NCBI RefSeq assembly: GCF_000463075.2
Contig: NZ_AVAQ01000023.1
Location: forward strand, 62,001-126,000
Length of the DNA: 64,000 bases
Origin: Lactiplantibacillus plantarum EGD-AQ4
GTDB lineage: Bacteria > Bacillota > Bacilli > Lactobacillales > Lactobacillaceae
Reading direction: 5' to 3'
Shown here: one piece after another, positions 8,010 to 16,611 of the stretch
How the letters are laid out: every line of letters starts with the position of its first letter
Position numbering within the stretch: the stretch's first letter is position 1
Notes under the pieces: generated by a model
Databases searched by the model: none
What the model saw: only the letters and a program-made list of their open reading frames with translations
Told to the model about the DNA's origin: nothing
Made by a program: the position numbers and the translations under genes

Positions 8010-9023
8010 TTACTGGGCAATTAAGTCGATGATGGCAGTCCGTTCAATGCCAGTGAAGTACTGGTTTAAGTCGATATCAGCTAGGGCGTCCGCAATGGCT
8101 TCATGGTCATAACGCACCCCGTTCAGCGCTGCTTCGATGTCTTGGACGTTACCGCTACCAAAGAAATCACCGTAAAATTTAATATTATTGATCAAGCCGT
8201 CATCCACTTTGATCCGGGCATCAATAGTTCCCATGTCAAAATGTTGGCGACGTTTAACTGAGAATTCAGGCGATTTGCCGTAAACCCAATCCCAATTAGC
8301 ATAATAGTCTTCGTAAATTTTATCAATAGCTTTTTGTTGTTCAGGTGTCACGTGGTATTCCTTATCGGCGATTTGGTCAAGTGAATCGACGTGGAATAAT
8401 TCCTTCAATAACGCGTCTTGGAATTCTGGCACCGTGATATCTTGATATTCTGGTGCTAAATATGGCCGCAAGTTCGTGACCCGACTCCGGACTGACTTAA
8501 TCCCCTTTGACGCAATCTTATCGGTTGGAACAGTTAATGCTTGTGGCACGACATTTAAGTCGACATTCAGCATCAACGTCCCATGTGAGAAGGTCTTACC
8601 ATTCCGTGAATACATGGCGTTACCAGAAAATTTCTTGCCATCAACGAGTAAGTCATTACGACCACTGACCGTCGCTGTCGTTGCACCCATATCGTGCAGT
8701 GCATCGATAATTGGCTTGGTAAACGTCTTAAAGTCGCCAAATTCTTGGCTATCACTGTCGACCACAAAGCTGAAGCAGAGATTGCCCAAGTCCTGATAAA
8801 CAGCGCCCCCACCAGATAGCCGGCGAGTGACGGTAATATTGTGTTCACGAACATAATCTGCATTGATTTCTTCCAGCGTATTTTGATTACGCCCAACAAT
8901 AATGCAAGGTTCCTCATAATAGAACAAGACCAATGGTTCATCAAAATCTACATTGTTCATTAAATACTGTTCTGTTGCCAGGTTGCGGCCAATTTCATGA
9001 TCTTTCATTGCGACATAGTACAT
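8010..9023 (-). CDS. lplA: Lipoate-protein ligase A
   Basis: 337 residues. Activates lipoate with ATP and attaches it to a lysine of E2 or GcvH lipoyl domains in the cytosol. The biotin/lipoate ligase fold carries the expected RRLSGGGAVYQDLGN motif and a DLLVDGKKFSGNA stretch with the catalytic lysine; the C-terminal ~90 residues fit the LplA accessory domain (MGTIDARIKVDDG). Length fits the bacterial two-domain form. Start ATG with GAAGGAG nine bases upstream. First gene of a likely three-gene unit; preceded by a long structured leader with a terminator. Confidence 0.95.
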   Translation of the reverse strand: MYYVAMKDHEIGRNLATEQYLMNNVDFDEPLVLFYYEEPCIIVGRNQNTLEEINADYVREHNITVTRRLSGGGAVYQDLGNLCFSFVVDSDSQEFGDFKTFTKPIIDALHDMGATTATVSGRNDLLVDGKKFSGNAMYSRNGKTFSHGTLMLNVDLNVVPQALTVPTDKIASKGIKSVRSRVTNLRPYLAPEYQDITVPEFQDALLKELFHVDSLDQIADKEYHVTPEQQKAIDKIYEDYYANWDWVYGKSPEFSVKRRQHFDMGTIDARIKVDDGLINNIKFYGDFFGSGNVQDIEAALNGVRYDHEAIADALADIDLNQYFTGIERTAIIDLIAQ

Positions 9024-9073
9024 GGTTTAAAATCTCCTTCAGCTTTAGGTTACTTTAATCATACAGCAAGATG

Positions 9074-9360
9074 AAAAAAGGACCCACAATGTGAGCCCAT
9101 TTTTTGGAAGAATCATACAAAAAAGTTTAGCGTGGCGTTCTTCACACCACAAGATGACTGATTCACTATCCACATCCATGAACGTTTGATTGGCGGCAAT
9201 CCGTTCTCCGTGGAGCTACCGTGCCATCAATAGATGGAGGTTGGGTCAGTCAGTTATCCGAAATTAGCGGAAACGCTGCTATACTGCACTAGCTATCACT
9301 TGACGGGTTTGTTACAACAATTGGGTAACGGTTTGATACTGACCTGTGATTCTTCCGATG
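9074..9360 (-). promoter_or_regulatory. Long structured leader RNA with terminator ahead of lplA
   Basis: From a promoter at 9366-9394 the transcript runs about 285 nt without an ORF. A 10-bp helix (GGAAGAATCA at 9356-9347 with TGATTCTTCC at 9115-9106, minus strand) closes the whole segment. Directly after it comes a hairpin (GGGCTCACA / TGTGGGTCC) and TTTTTT at 9079-9074. The lplA ribosome site begins about 40 nt later, leaving little room for another promoter. This is the layout of an attenuator or riboswitch. I do not recognise the class, and a stand-alone RNA is the alternative. Confidence 0.45.
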
Positions 9361-9365
9361 AATCC

Positions 9366-9394
9366 AATATAGCATATAATGTAAGCGATTGCAA
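9366..9394 (-). promoter_or_regulatory. Promoter of the lplA leader with overlapping cre-like site
   Basis: On the minus strand TTGCAA, a 17-bp spacer and TATATT form a strong promoter. The sequence at 9393-9380, TGCAATCGCTTACA, fits the relaxed CcpA cre consensus TGNAANCGNTNNCA and covers the -35 box, which would give catabolite repression. Confidence 0.55.
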
Positions 9395-9439
9395 ACCCGG
9401 CATATAAATGTTATCTGCGCCTACAGGTCTTGAAATTTA

Positions 9440-9475
9440 AAAACGACCTAGTCAGTCGAAGCCAACTAGGTCGTC
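9440..9475 (-). terminator. acm2 terminator
   Basis: CGACCTAGTTGG / CTGACTAGGTCG stem then TTTTT on the minus strand, 83 bp after the acm2 stop. Confidence 0.85.
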
Positions 9476-9557
9476 GAAACTTAATAGCGGCCGTGGTCGC
9501 TATCCATTTCACTAACACTATTATAGAGCCACTTGAAAGCAGTTACAACTCAAATGC

Positions 9558-11930
9558 TTAGTTCTTGATCATCGCAACATAGTGGGTTGCACCGGAGCGA
9601 CTAAGGTACCGTAACCAGGTATACCCTTCTGCTTGTACCGTCCCGTTATAGTAGACCGTTTCCCCTGGATTATATTGTCCAACGATTCCTGCATGGGTCG
9701 TTGGTGCCGTCCGAATATTGGTCGTTGTCACAAACCGGAAGGCACCGGTAGTATTGGTTGGTGTACTCGTCGTGTTCGACGACGATGATGCCCCACTAAT
9801 GGCAACGTAGTGTTGGGCACCAGAATAGGACAAGTAACGTAGCCAAGTTTGGCCATCAGCGGTTACTTTGGCGTTATAGTACACGGTCTCACCGGCATTG
9901 TAAGTACCAACACTAGCAGCATTACCCGCTGGGGCGTTCTTGATCGCTGTCGTATGGTTGAACCGGTAGCTACCGCTTTGTGGCGTCACTTGTGGCTTGG
10001 AAACACTGTTGCCACCCGCATTACCACTGATTTGAACGTAGTGTTGCGCACCAGAATAAGATAAGTAACGTAACCAAGTCTCACCGTTGGTCGTCACCTT
10101 ACCATTATAGTAAACGGTGTCGCCAGCGTTATACGTCCCCACCGTTGCAGCGTTATTGGCCGGCGCATTCTTGATGGCCGTCGTGTTCGTGAACCGATAA
10201 GCCCCACTGGTTGCGACGACGTTAGGCTTGTTAACTGGCGCAACTTCATCCCCACTCGTGGCCACGTAATGTTGGGCCCCAGAGTAAGACAAGTAGCGCA
10301 GCCAAGTCGTGCCACCGGTGGTTACCTTACCGTTGTAGTAAACCGTCTCACCGGCATTGTAGGTACCAACGACCGTGGCCGACTTGCTGGCAGCTGAACG
10401 AATATTGGTTTTGACCGTGAACTTATAACTCCCGCTAGCAGGTGTTACGGTTGCTTGATTTTCATGGTGGTTATTATTGTTGGTTGCTTGACTAATCATG
10501 ACATACCGTGACACTCCTGAATAGGATTGGTAACGTAGCCAAGTGGCATTATTGACGGTCAATTTACCATTATAATTGACCGTTTCACCGGCATAATACG
10601 TGCCAACTGACGCACTATTTTGGTCAGGTGAATTGTGAATCGTCGTGGTCTTGGTGAACTTATGTGTACCACTCGTTACCGTCACATTTTCGTCAGGTAG
10701 CGTCTGAGTATTATTGTTATTACCAGTATTCGTCTGTCCGTTTAAGACTTCTTGATCCCACTGGTGTAACTGGTTATATTCAATGATGCTGATTAGTGAG
10801 CTAGCATAGGTTGGCGCGGTGGCGTAACCATCTTGTTGTAAGAGGCTCGCAACGCGGCGATAATCCGTGACACCCAATAAATTACTGTAACGTGGATTCT
10901 CCACTAAGAAGGCGCCGTGGTCTTCAACACTAGCTGACCAGTTCGGATATTTCCGGAACGCATCTTGAATCGTGATGTATTGTGAACCGTTCCATTCCTG
11001 AGTTGGGAAGTAAATCGATTGTCCTTGATAACTCCCCTTGATACCAAATAAGTTATTGCCGGCAGTAGCCAATTGTGACCGGCCCCAACCACTTTCGAGA
11101 ATGGCTTGGGCAGCCGTTACGGATGGCAAGACTTGGTACTTGTTCCAACCAGAGACGGCACCCGCTTTAATCTGGCTTAAGAAGATTTCTTGGCTGGTTA
11201 GCGCCCGCGTTGCCCGTGCTGCCACAGCTGGCGATTGAATCGTAGCCGCAACTTTGGCCGTTTCAACTTGTGGCGCGGCTTTTGGCGCCGCCTGTTCAGC
11301 TGCTGGTTTGGCTTCTGAAGATTTAGACTCTGCCGACTTTGCTTCTGCTGACTTAGCTGCAGAATCCGCCGAAGTTGCAGATTTAGCAGCTGAGCTGGTC
11401 ACTGCTGAATTGGCATGGTCACTCGTGGCTTGGCTATCTTGACTGGTTGCCGCACTGGCTTTAGCCGTTGCATCTAACTTGTCGACCGCACTCGTCGTTG
11501 AAGCCGCGGTTGCGCTGGCAGCAACTTCATCCTTCTTGGCTGCTTCTGATGACTGACTTTGCTGGTCTGTACTATCAGCTTTAGCCGATTGACTAGTTGC
11601 CGCACTTGCCGCCCGCACAGTGACCCGGCTAGTTGCACTGGTAGCCGCTGCATTCGACTTAGATTCTGCCGAAGTCGTTGTCGTACTTTCAGTGGCCTGA
11701 CTAGCAGTGGAAGCTGACTGCGCCTCACTACTCGTCGCTGCCGTATCCGTCTGGCTTCCCGCACTCAACGTCACTTGCTTGCTAGCAGTGGAAGTCGCAC
11801 CACTCTCTTTGGTTGCAGAAGACGGCTTGGTGGCCGTCGTTGTCGTATCCGCCTTACCACTTAACATTGGTAACAAAGCGGTACTCAATAATAATGAAGT
11901 TACTACTTTTTTCGTCATTCCTATTTTCAA
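9558..11930 (-). CDS. acm2: Major autolysin, N-acetylglucosaminidase Acm2
   Basis: 790 residues. Secreted cell-wall hydrolase that cuts the glycan strand and releases daughter cells. Order: signal peptide (cleavage near SGKA-DT), an Ala/Ser/Thr-rich domain to about residue 245, a GH73 glucosaminidase domain (about 248-395, AILESGWGRS with the catalytic Glu, and GNNLFGIKG), a short Asn-rich linker, then five SH3-type wall-binding repeats each with a TWLRYxSxSG-like core. This is the architecture of L. plantarum Acm2, whose AST domain is known to be O-glycosylated. Start: TTG at 11930 after GGGGAAA; the ATG four codons on is possible. Monocistronic with its own promoter and terminator. Confidence 0.93.
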   Translation of the reverse strand: MKIGMTKKVVTSLLLSTALLPMLSGKADTTTTATKPSSATKESGATSTASKQVTLSAGSQTDTAATSSEAQSASTASQATESTTTTSAESKSNAAATSATSRVTVRAASAATSQSAKADSTDQQSQSSEAAKKDEVAASATAASTTSAVDKLDATAKASAATSQDSQATSDHANSAVTSSAAKSATSADSAAKSAEAKSAESKSSEAKPAAEQAAPKAAPQVETAKVAATIQSPAVAARATRALTSQEIFLSQIKAGAVSGWNKYQVLPSVTAAQAILESGWGRSQLATAGNNLFGIKGSYQGQSIYFPTQEWNGSQYITIQDAFRKYPNWSASVEDHGAFLVENPRYSNLLGVTDYRRVASLLQQDGYATAPTYASSLISIIEYNQLHQWDQEVLNGQTNTGNNNNTQTLPDENVTVTSGTHKFTKTTTIHNSPDQNSASVGTYYAGETVNYNGKLTVNNATWLRYQSYSGVSRYVMISQATNNNNHHENQATVTPASGSYKFTVKTNIRSAASKSATVVGTYNAGETVYYNGKVTTGGTTWLRYLSYSGAQHYVATSGDEVAPVNKPNVVATSGAYRFTNTTAIKNAPANNAATVGTYNAGDTVYYNGKVTTNGETWLRYLSYSGAQHYVQISGNAGGNSVSKPQVTPQSGSYRFNHTTAIKNAPAGNAASVGTYNAGETVYYNAKVTADGQTWLRYLSYSGAQHYVAISGASSSSNTTSTPTNTTGAFRFVTTTNIRTAPTTHAGIVGQYNPGETVYYNGTVQAEGYTWLRYLSRSGATHYVAMIKN

Positions 11931-12010
11931 TTTGATTTCCCCGAACTTTCCGTGAGTTAGTCGTCAATACACCTGAATGTATCCCCGTTGATACCTGCTG
12001 TTACAAAGTA

Positions 12011-12039
12011 ATCTTAGCATGTCGAACAGTCACTTTCAA
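12011..12039 (-). promoter_or_regulatory. acm2 promoter
   Basis: Minus strand TTGAAA, 17 bp, TAAGAT with an upstream TGC, about 80 bp before the acm2 start. Confidence 0.65.
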
Positions 12040-12351
12040 ACAAGTTTGTCTTCAATTATTTTATTAATAGCAAACCATTGATACCGTTATCATTTTGAAA
12101 TGGCAACTAGTTAACTTTTGCTCACCGTTGAGTTGGTCAACAATCTGTTTAAACCGCTGATAATACTGGACTTTAACCGTATTTCGGTATTGTGATTTAT
12201 CAACAGGCCGTGATTATGCCATTAAACAGATTGCGAATGAGTTTGATTTTAAAATTGTTGGATGATGAAAAAATTTGCCGTTTTCCATATCTATTAATAT
12301 AATTATCCTTACTAACTGAAATTGAAGCATTAATCAATCGATTTAAATTGC
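12040..12351. other. Spacer between acm2 and usp
   Basis: No gene seen. A 10-bp inverted repeat, CAATCTGTTT (near 12143) and AAACAGATTG (near 12222), brackets about 70 bp; no T tract follows, so its role is unclear. Confidence 0.35.
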
Positions 12352-12379
12352 TTACATGTATCAAATTTAATGATAAAAT
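12352..12379 (+). promoter_or_regulatory. Promoter of the universal stress protein gene
   Basis: TTACAT, 16 bp, TAAAAT, ending 39 bp before the start codon. Confidence 0.5.
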
Positions 12380-12418
12380 GTAGTTATTAACTAGCCATAT
12401 CAAACGGGGGTAACCATT

Positions 12419-12877
12419 ATGTTACAACAATATCAAAATATCTTGGTACCAGTTGATGGCTCCAAGGCTACCGATGAAGTTCTTCGTCGGGGCATCGAAG
12501 TCGCTAAGCGTAACAAGACGCATCTCGACATTTTAAATGTGTTGGAAGTTAACCAATTCAGTGACACGTACGGCGGTGCGGTCAGTGGTGACGTCATCTA
12601 CAAGCTATCTGAAGACGTTCAAAAACGGTTGGAAGAACTCAAGCAACAGACGATTGACGCCGGTGTGACGGACGTTGACATCCACGTTCGGTTCGGTAAT
12701 CCGAAGACGGTTATCGCACGAGAATTTCCAGCCGACCATCACAATGAATTGATCATGATTGGTTCGACAGGGCTTTCTGCGGTTGAACGGTTAATGGTCG
12801 GTTCAGTAACGACTTACGTTAGCCGCAACGCGATCTGCGACGTTTTAATCGTTAAGCCAACGGACATCGAAGAATAA
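12419..12877 (+). CDS. Universal stress protein, UspA family
   Basis: 152 residues, single Usp domain. The N-terminal strand ILVPVDGS and the C-terminal nucleotide loop G115-S-T-G118 followed by nine residues and G128-S129 match the G-2X-G-9X-G(S/T) signature of ATP-binding Usp proteins; the end strand DVLIVKP is also typical. Cytosolic dimer expected, with a general stress role. Start ATG has GGGGG nine bases upstream. Monocistronic with promoter and terminator. Confidence 0.93.
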   Translation: MLQQYQNILVPVDGSKATDEVLRRGIEVAKRNKTHLDILNVLEVNQFSDTYGGAVSGDVIYKLSEDVQKRLEELKQQTIDAGVTDVDIHVRFGNPKTVIAREFPADHHNELIMIGSTGLSAVERLMVGSVTTYVSRNAICDVLIVKPTDIEE

Positions 12878-12880
12878 AGC

Positions 12881-12920
12881 AAATAAAAAGTCTGGATGCG
12901 CTCCAGACTTTTTATTTGCC
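12881..12920. terminator. Rho-independent terminator after usp
   Basis: AAAAAGTCTGGA / TCCAGACTTTTT hairpin with A and T tracts on both sides. Confidence 0.88.
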
Positions 12921-12970
12921 ACTAATTTTCCCGACACCACTCACTTTTAAAGAACAGGAGCAAACGACCT

Positions 12971-13873
12971 TTGACATGGACTTATGATCTCAGCATTCCG
13001 CCAACTTTAAATCATCAAACCATCCGTGCCTGTCTGCGGTCGTGGCTCATTCCTAAGCGTATTCAGGGCCAATTACGGCAAACCCGCCGCATTCAACTCA
13101 ATGGTCAGCCCACCACGATTGCCAAAACCGTTCAAACTGGGGACCAGCTCACGTTGACGTTTGTCCCCAGCGACTTTCGGACGCCAACCTCTAACTATCT
13201 GGCGGTTGCGACTAATCCAGTCGACATCCTATATCAGTCAACTGACTTATTGGTCGTCAATAAAGCCGCGGGCATCAAATCACATCCGAATCAGCCCGGA
13301 GAGACCGGTTCAGTTTTAAACGACTTAGCCGCGGCACTACAGCCCGCTGATCAGGCGCCATACATGGTTCACCGATTAGATCAAATGACCTCTGGGGCGA
13401 TGCTAGTTGCCTTGAATCCAGTTGTGGTTCCAATCCTGGACCGGCTCATCAGCGAAAAACAAATTCGGCGAACATATTATGCTTGGGTTCGCGGTCATTT
13501 TGCCACAACAACTGGGCATTTCACCGCGCCAATCGGTCATGATGCTACCGACAAACGCAAACGCTGGGTCAACACGGCCGATGCCCAGCCAGCACTCACC
13601 GACTACGAAGTATGTGCAACAACCGCCCATCAGAGTTTAGTTAAACTGACCCTGCATACTGGCCGTACCCATCAGCTACGGGTCCACTTGGCCGCCAGTG
13701 ACCACCCGATTATCGGTGATCCACTTTACGACTCGCAAGCGGAGTCGGCGCCTCGGCTGATGTTACATGCCCAATTGTTGGATCTACAACTTCCATTTAG
13801 CACCACACGGGTGACGGTACCGGCCCCATTACCAAGTTTATTTAATCAGACAGACTTATTGGACAGGTATTAA
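12971..13873 (+). CDS. RluA-family pseudouridine synthase
   Basis: 300 residues. Converts uridine to pseudouridine in RNA. The catalytic motif HRLDQMTSG is at about 134-142 (Asp137 is the nucleophile). VNKAAGIKSHPN and the C-terminal GRTHQLRVHLA are the other RluA signatures. An N-terminal S4-like segment (RRIQLNGQPTTIAKTVQTGD) suggests the RluD/YjbO-like branch; the target site cannot be read from sequence. Start: TTG at 12971 with AGGAG twelve bases upstream; no ATG fits better. Confidence 0.9.
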   Translation: MTWTYDLSIPPTLNHQTIRACLRSWLIPKRIQGQLRQTRRIQLNGQPTTIAKTVQTGDQLTLTFVPSDFRTPTSNYLAVATNPVDILYQSTDLLVVNKAAGIKSHPNQPGETGSVLNDLAAALQPADQAPYMVHRLDQMTSGAMLVALNPVVVPILDRLISEKQIRRTYYAWVRGHFATTTGHFTAPIGHDATDKRKRWVNTADAQPALTDYEVCATTAHQSLVKLTLHTGRTHQLRVHLAASDHPIIGDPLYDSQAESAPRLMLHAQLLDLQLPFSTTRVTVPAPLPSLFNQTDLLDRY

Positions 13874-13916
13874 ACACAAGCATGCTAACAATTTGAAAAT
13901 TAATTAGATACTAAAT

Positions 13917-13952
13917 AAGGAACGTCCCCTCTATATTAAGGGACGTTCCTTT
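13917..13952. terminator. Bidirectional terminator
   Basis: AAGGAACGTCCC / GGGACGTTCCTT hairpin lies between the convergent RluA-family gene and the decayed surface-protein gene. Confidence 0.85.
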
Positions 13953-13968
13953 ATGTGCACAATCACAT

Positions 13969-14864
13969 TTAATGGAATTTCCGAAAGCTAAGTGCACCTA
14001 ATCCTGACAATAAAATTGTCCCGACAAGTGCAAACCATATTTGCTTCATCAGTTTGTGATAACGTAGATGCTTTTCGAGCACTAGCATTTGAACAAGTAC
14101 CCATAGTGGTATCTGTTGACGTCACATCTTTGCTGATCGCTACTGATTGATCACTATCGGCCCTAGTTGAATTGGCCTCAGTAGCACTAGCATTTTCCGC
14201 ATCATTTGTGCTGGTATTTAAATCAGTATTCACAGTATTACTAGTAGCATTGTCAGAACTCGTGGTAGTCCCGGTGTTAATGTTTGAGTTCATATTAGTC
14301 GAGGTCGTCACACTATCGCTTACGCCTGCATTGCTATTTGAATTCGTATGATCTCCTACTTGACGTTCAGTACCGTCAGCGCCATTGCTATTAGCAGTAC
14401 TATCTGTCCCTGATTGCGAGTTGTCTGAGCTACTGTTAGAACTGGTATCACCAGCATCATCAGAACCCGAATCAGTCTTAGATACTTTAACAGTAATTGT
14501 TTGACCGTCTCAGTTACATATTGGTCTACATAATCTGTAATCGTATAATCATCAAGTTCTACAGGAAGTCCTGATAAATCAGTAATTTGCATACTACTCA
14601 TACTAAAATTGGTTACAGTTTTAATTACTTCGCCTGTTTCATTATCAACAACCTTAAAATTTACAAAGTTACTACCAGCCGCTCCTGCTAACTCTTGTGA
14701 GTCTTCAGCATTTTTACCATTATACCAGTGATTACCAACCTTGTGATAAGTAACTCCATCACTAGGATTTTTAGAAGTATTTCCTGATGGAATGGTAGCA
14801 TCCCGTGCTATTTATGGCTGAACGCATGAAGAAACCGCTGTTGATCCTACTACACCTGCTCCCA
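13969..14864 (-). pseudogene. Decayed tandem copy of the LPXTG surface-protein gene
   Basis: Translated in pieces, this matches the gene at 14994-16481 over its whole length: GAGVVGSTAVSS (signal), KVGNHWYNGKNAEDSQELA, TDYVDQ, a Ser/Asn/Asp-rich stalk and a hydrophobic wall-sorting tail (IWFALVGTILLSGLGALSF). Lesions: the start codon, ribosome site and first ~15 codons are missing, as if 79 bp had been lost between two CTCC copies; a TAA replaces a Gln codon just before the mature domain; a frameshift lies near 14510; another lies near 14010, next to LSQTD, where the intact gene has LPQTD. The mature protein cannot be made. Confidence 0.85.
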
Positions 14865-14963
14865 AATAACTAGCAATAACCGCCAATTATGAATCGCCAT
14901 TTCCCCTTTAATGGCCCAGTGAACGCGTATAATACTAAGTGCTAATCATCTAACGCCAAATTT
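14864..14963. repeat. Duplicated upstream segment (copy 1)
   Basis: About 100 bp nearly identical to 16510-16611. It runs from just before the surface-protein start region into the stop codon of the upstream gene, and so marks the unit of the tandem duplication. Confidence 0.85.
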
Positions 14964-14987
14964 CTAAAGAAGAGGCGTTAAATGATT
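14944..14987. terminator. Hairpin after the LPXTG gene, possible terminator
   Basis: AATCAT-c-TAACGCC and GGCGTTA-a-ATGATT form a 13-bp stem with a 16-nt loop directly after the LPXTG stop codon. No T tract follows on the minus strand, so termination strength is uncertain. Confidence 0.4.
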
Positions 14988-14993
14988 ATTTTA

Positions 14994-16481
14994 TTAGAAA
15001 CGCTTACGAATACCAAAGATACCTAATACTGAAAGTAATACTGCACCAATAGTCGATAAAATACCATTGTTCTTTTCATCTGTTTGTGGTAAATCATCAC
15101 TGTTCTTTTTACTATCATCTGCTTTAGTTCCATCAGTGTTAGTATCTGAACCTTGGTTTGCATCAGTATCGCTCAAATCTTTAACTGAACCTGTATCGCC
15201 ATTAGCTGATGATGCAGTATTAACATCATTTTCTGTTAAAACTTTGTCTTTTAACCCATCAGCTAAATTGTCAGCATTGCCATTGTCAGTAAAGTCTGAA
15301 CCAGTATCTTTATCTGAATCAGTGTTTGAATCAGTGTTTGAATCATTGTTGGTATTTCCATCAACTAAATCATCAATACCATCACCTGTATCACTACCAT
15401 TGTCTGTTCCATTACTACTTGAGTCATTGGCATGATTGATTTGCCATTGTGTAACGGCATCCCAAGTTGCATGAGAAACAGTAATTTTCTTAGTCTTACC
15501 ATTATAAGTGAATACAACTGTTACATCATGCTTACCATCAGCAACCACTTTGGCTTTGCCATCACGTAACAAGTATGTTCCATCATTACCACTTAAATCG
15601 TCTGGCAAGAACTTAGAACCAGTTAAAATATCTTCAAGTTGATTAGCTGTTGCGCCTGTTGCTGGTAAAGCATCAATTGCTTTGTACAAGTCATTTTGAG
15701 TATCATCTTTTTTACCTGTGTTAGTATCTTTGTCCTTGCTGGAAGTGCTACCAGTAGAGCCGTTGCCATTGTCACCTTCACTGGTGTTGCCACCTTCTGC
15801 TGGCTTTGATGGGTCTTGTGGTTCTTGGGGGTTTGAAGGCGTTTGTGTTTCGCCATCGCTTTTGTCATCAACATTGTCCGTTCCTGTTTGAGAACCATTA
15901 GAACCGCTGTCTGAACCTGTATTTGAACCATTAGAACCGTTGTCTGAACCTGTATTAGTGTCAGAACCATTGTCTGAACCTGTGTTGGTATCAGAACCGT
16001 TGTCAGAACCAGTATCACCAGTATTATCTGAACCAGAATCAGTCTTAGATGCTTTAACAATAATCGTTTGACCATCACCAGTTACATCTTGGTCTACATA
16101 ATCTGTAATAATATAACCATCTACTTCTCCATCAATGTCTGATAAATCAGTAATTTGTGTTTGTGTCATACTAAAATTGGTGAAAGTTTTAAGTACTGCG
16201 CCTGTTTCATTATCAACAATCTGGTAATTAATAAAGTTACGTCCAGCTACTTCTGCCAACTCTTGTGAATCTTCGGCATTCTTATTATTATACCAGTGAT
16301 TACCAACCTTGTAATAAGTAACACCATCATTAGGATTCTTATAAGTGTTACCTGATGGCATAGTAGCAGCTTGAGCAACTTGTGGTTGAACAAATGAAGA
16401 TACGGCTGTTGTGCCAACTACCCCTGCTCCTAATAATGCCGTGGAAATCATCAATGTACGAACTAATTTTTTCGTTGTCAT
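14994..16481 (-). CDS. LPXTG-anchored surface protein with Ser-Asp/Asn stalk
   Basis: 495 residues. Signal peptide with cleavage near VAQAA-T; an N-terminal domain (about 45-155, KVGNHWYNNKNAEDSQ, ITDYVDQDV) that I do not recognise; a repetitive GSDNGSDTNTGSDN stalk; a middle domain (about 265-350, GATANQLEDIL, VTVVFTYNGKTKKITV); a second Asn/Asp/Ser-rich stalk; and a C-terminal LPQTDE sorting signal with hydrophobic tail and RKRF. Sortase A would anchor it to peptidoglycan. Start ATG with AAGGAGTG. A decayed copy lies directly downstream. Function unknown; adhesion or matrix binding is only a guess. Confidence 0.9.
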   Translation of the reverse strand: MTTKKLVRTLMISTALLGAGVVGTTAVSSFVQPQVAQAATMPSGNTYKNPNDGVTYYKVGNHWYNNKNAEDSQELAEVAGRNFINYQIVDNETGAVLKTFTNFSMTQTQITDLSDIDGEVDGYIITDYVDQDVTGDGQTIIVKASKTDSGSDNTGDTGSDNGSDTNTGSDNGSDTNTGSDNGSNGSNTGSDSGSNGSQTGTDNVDDKSDGETQTPSNPQEPQDPSKPAEGGNTSEGDNGNGSTGSTSSKDKDTNTGKKDDTQNDLYKAIDALPATGATANQLEDILTGSKFLPDDLSGNDGTYLLRDGKAKVVADGKHDVTVVFTYNGKTKKITVSHATWDAVTQWQINHANDSSSNGTDNGSDTGDGIDDLVDGNTNNDSNTDSNTDSDKDTGSDFTDNGNADNLADGLKDKVLTENDVNTASSANGDTGSVKDLSDTDANQGSDTNTDGTKADDSKKNSDDLPQTDEKNNGILSTIGAVLLSVLGIFGIRKRF

Positions 16482-16509
16482 CTAAAAATACACTCCTTTT
16501 AACTTCTCC

Positions 16510-16611
16510 AAAACAACTAGCAACAACCGTCAATTATGAATCGCCATCCCCCCTTTAACGGATCAGTGAACGCGAATAATACTAAGTGCCTAATCATCTA
16601 ACGCCAAATTC
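16510..16611. repeat. Duplicated upstream segment (copy 2)
   Basis: Partner of 14864-14963. It carries the presumed promoter (TATTAT on the minus strand near 16580) and the last codons plus stop of the zinc-ribbon gene at 16598. Confidence 0.85.

Noticed and set aside
9100-9360. lplA leader as an M-box or T-box
   Set aside because: The conserved M-box core strings and the T-box GGTGG-type sequence are not present.
12143-12232. CAATCTGTTT/AAACAGATTG inverted repeat as an IS remnant
   Set aside because: Only 10 bp pair and no transposase fragment can be recognised.
13988-14311. 107-codon frame taken as a separate gene
   Set aside because: It is one frame of the decayed LPXTG copy.
14356-14601. 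81-codon frame taken as a separate gene
   Set aside because: It is another frame of the same pseudogene, ending in shifted sequence.
15890-16030. GSD/NGSDT-coding tandem repeats as a CRISPR or regulatory repeat
   Set aside because: They are in frame inside the LPXTG gene and encode its stalk.
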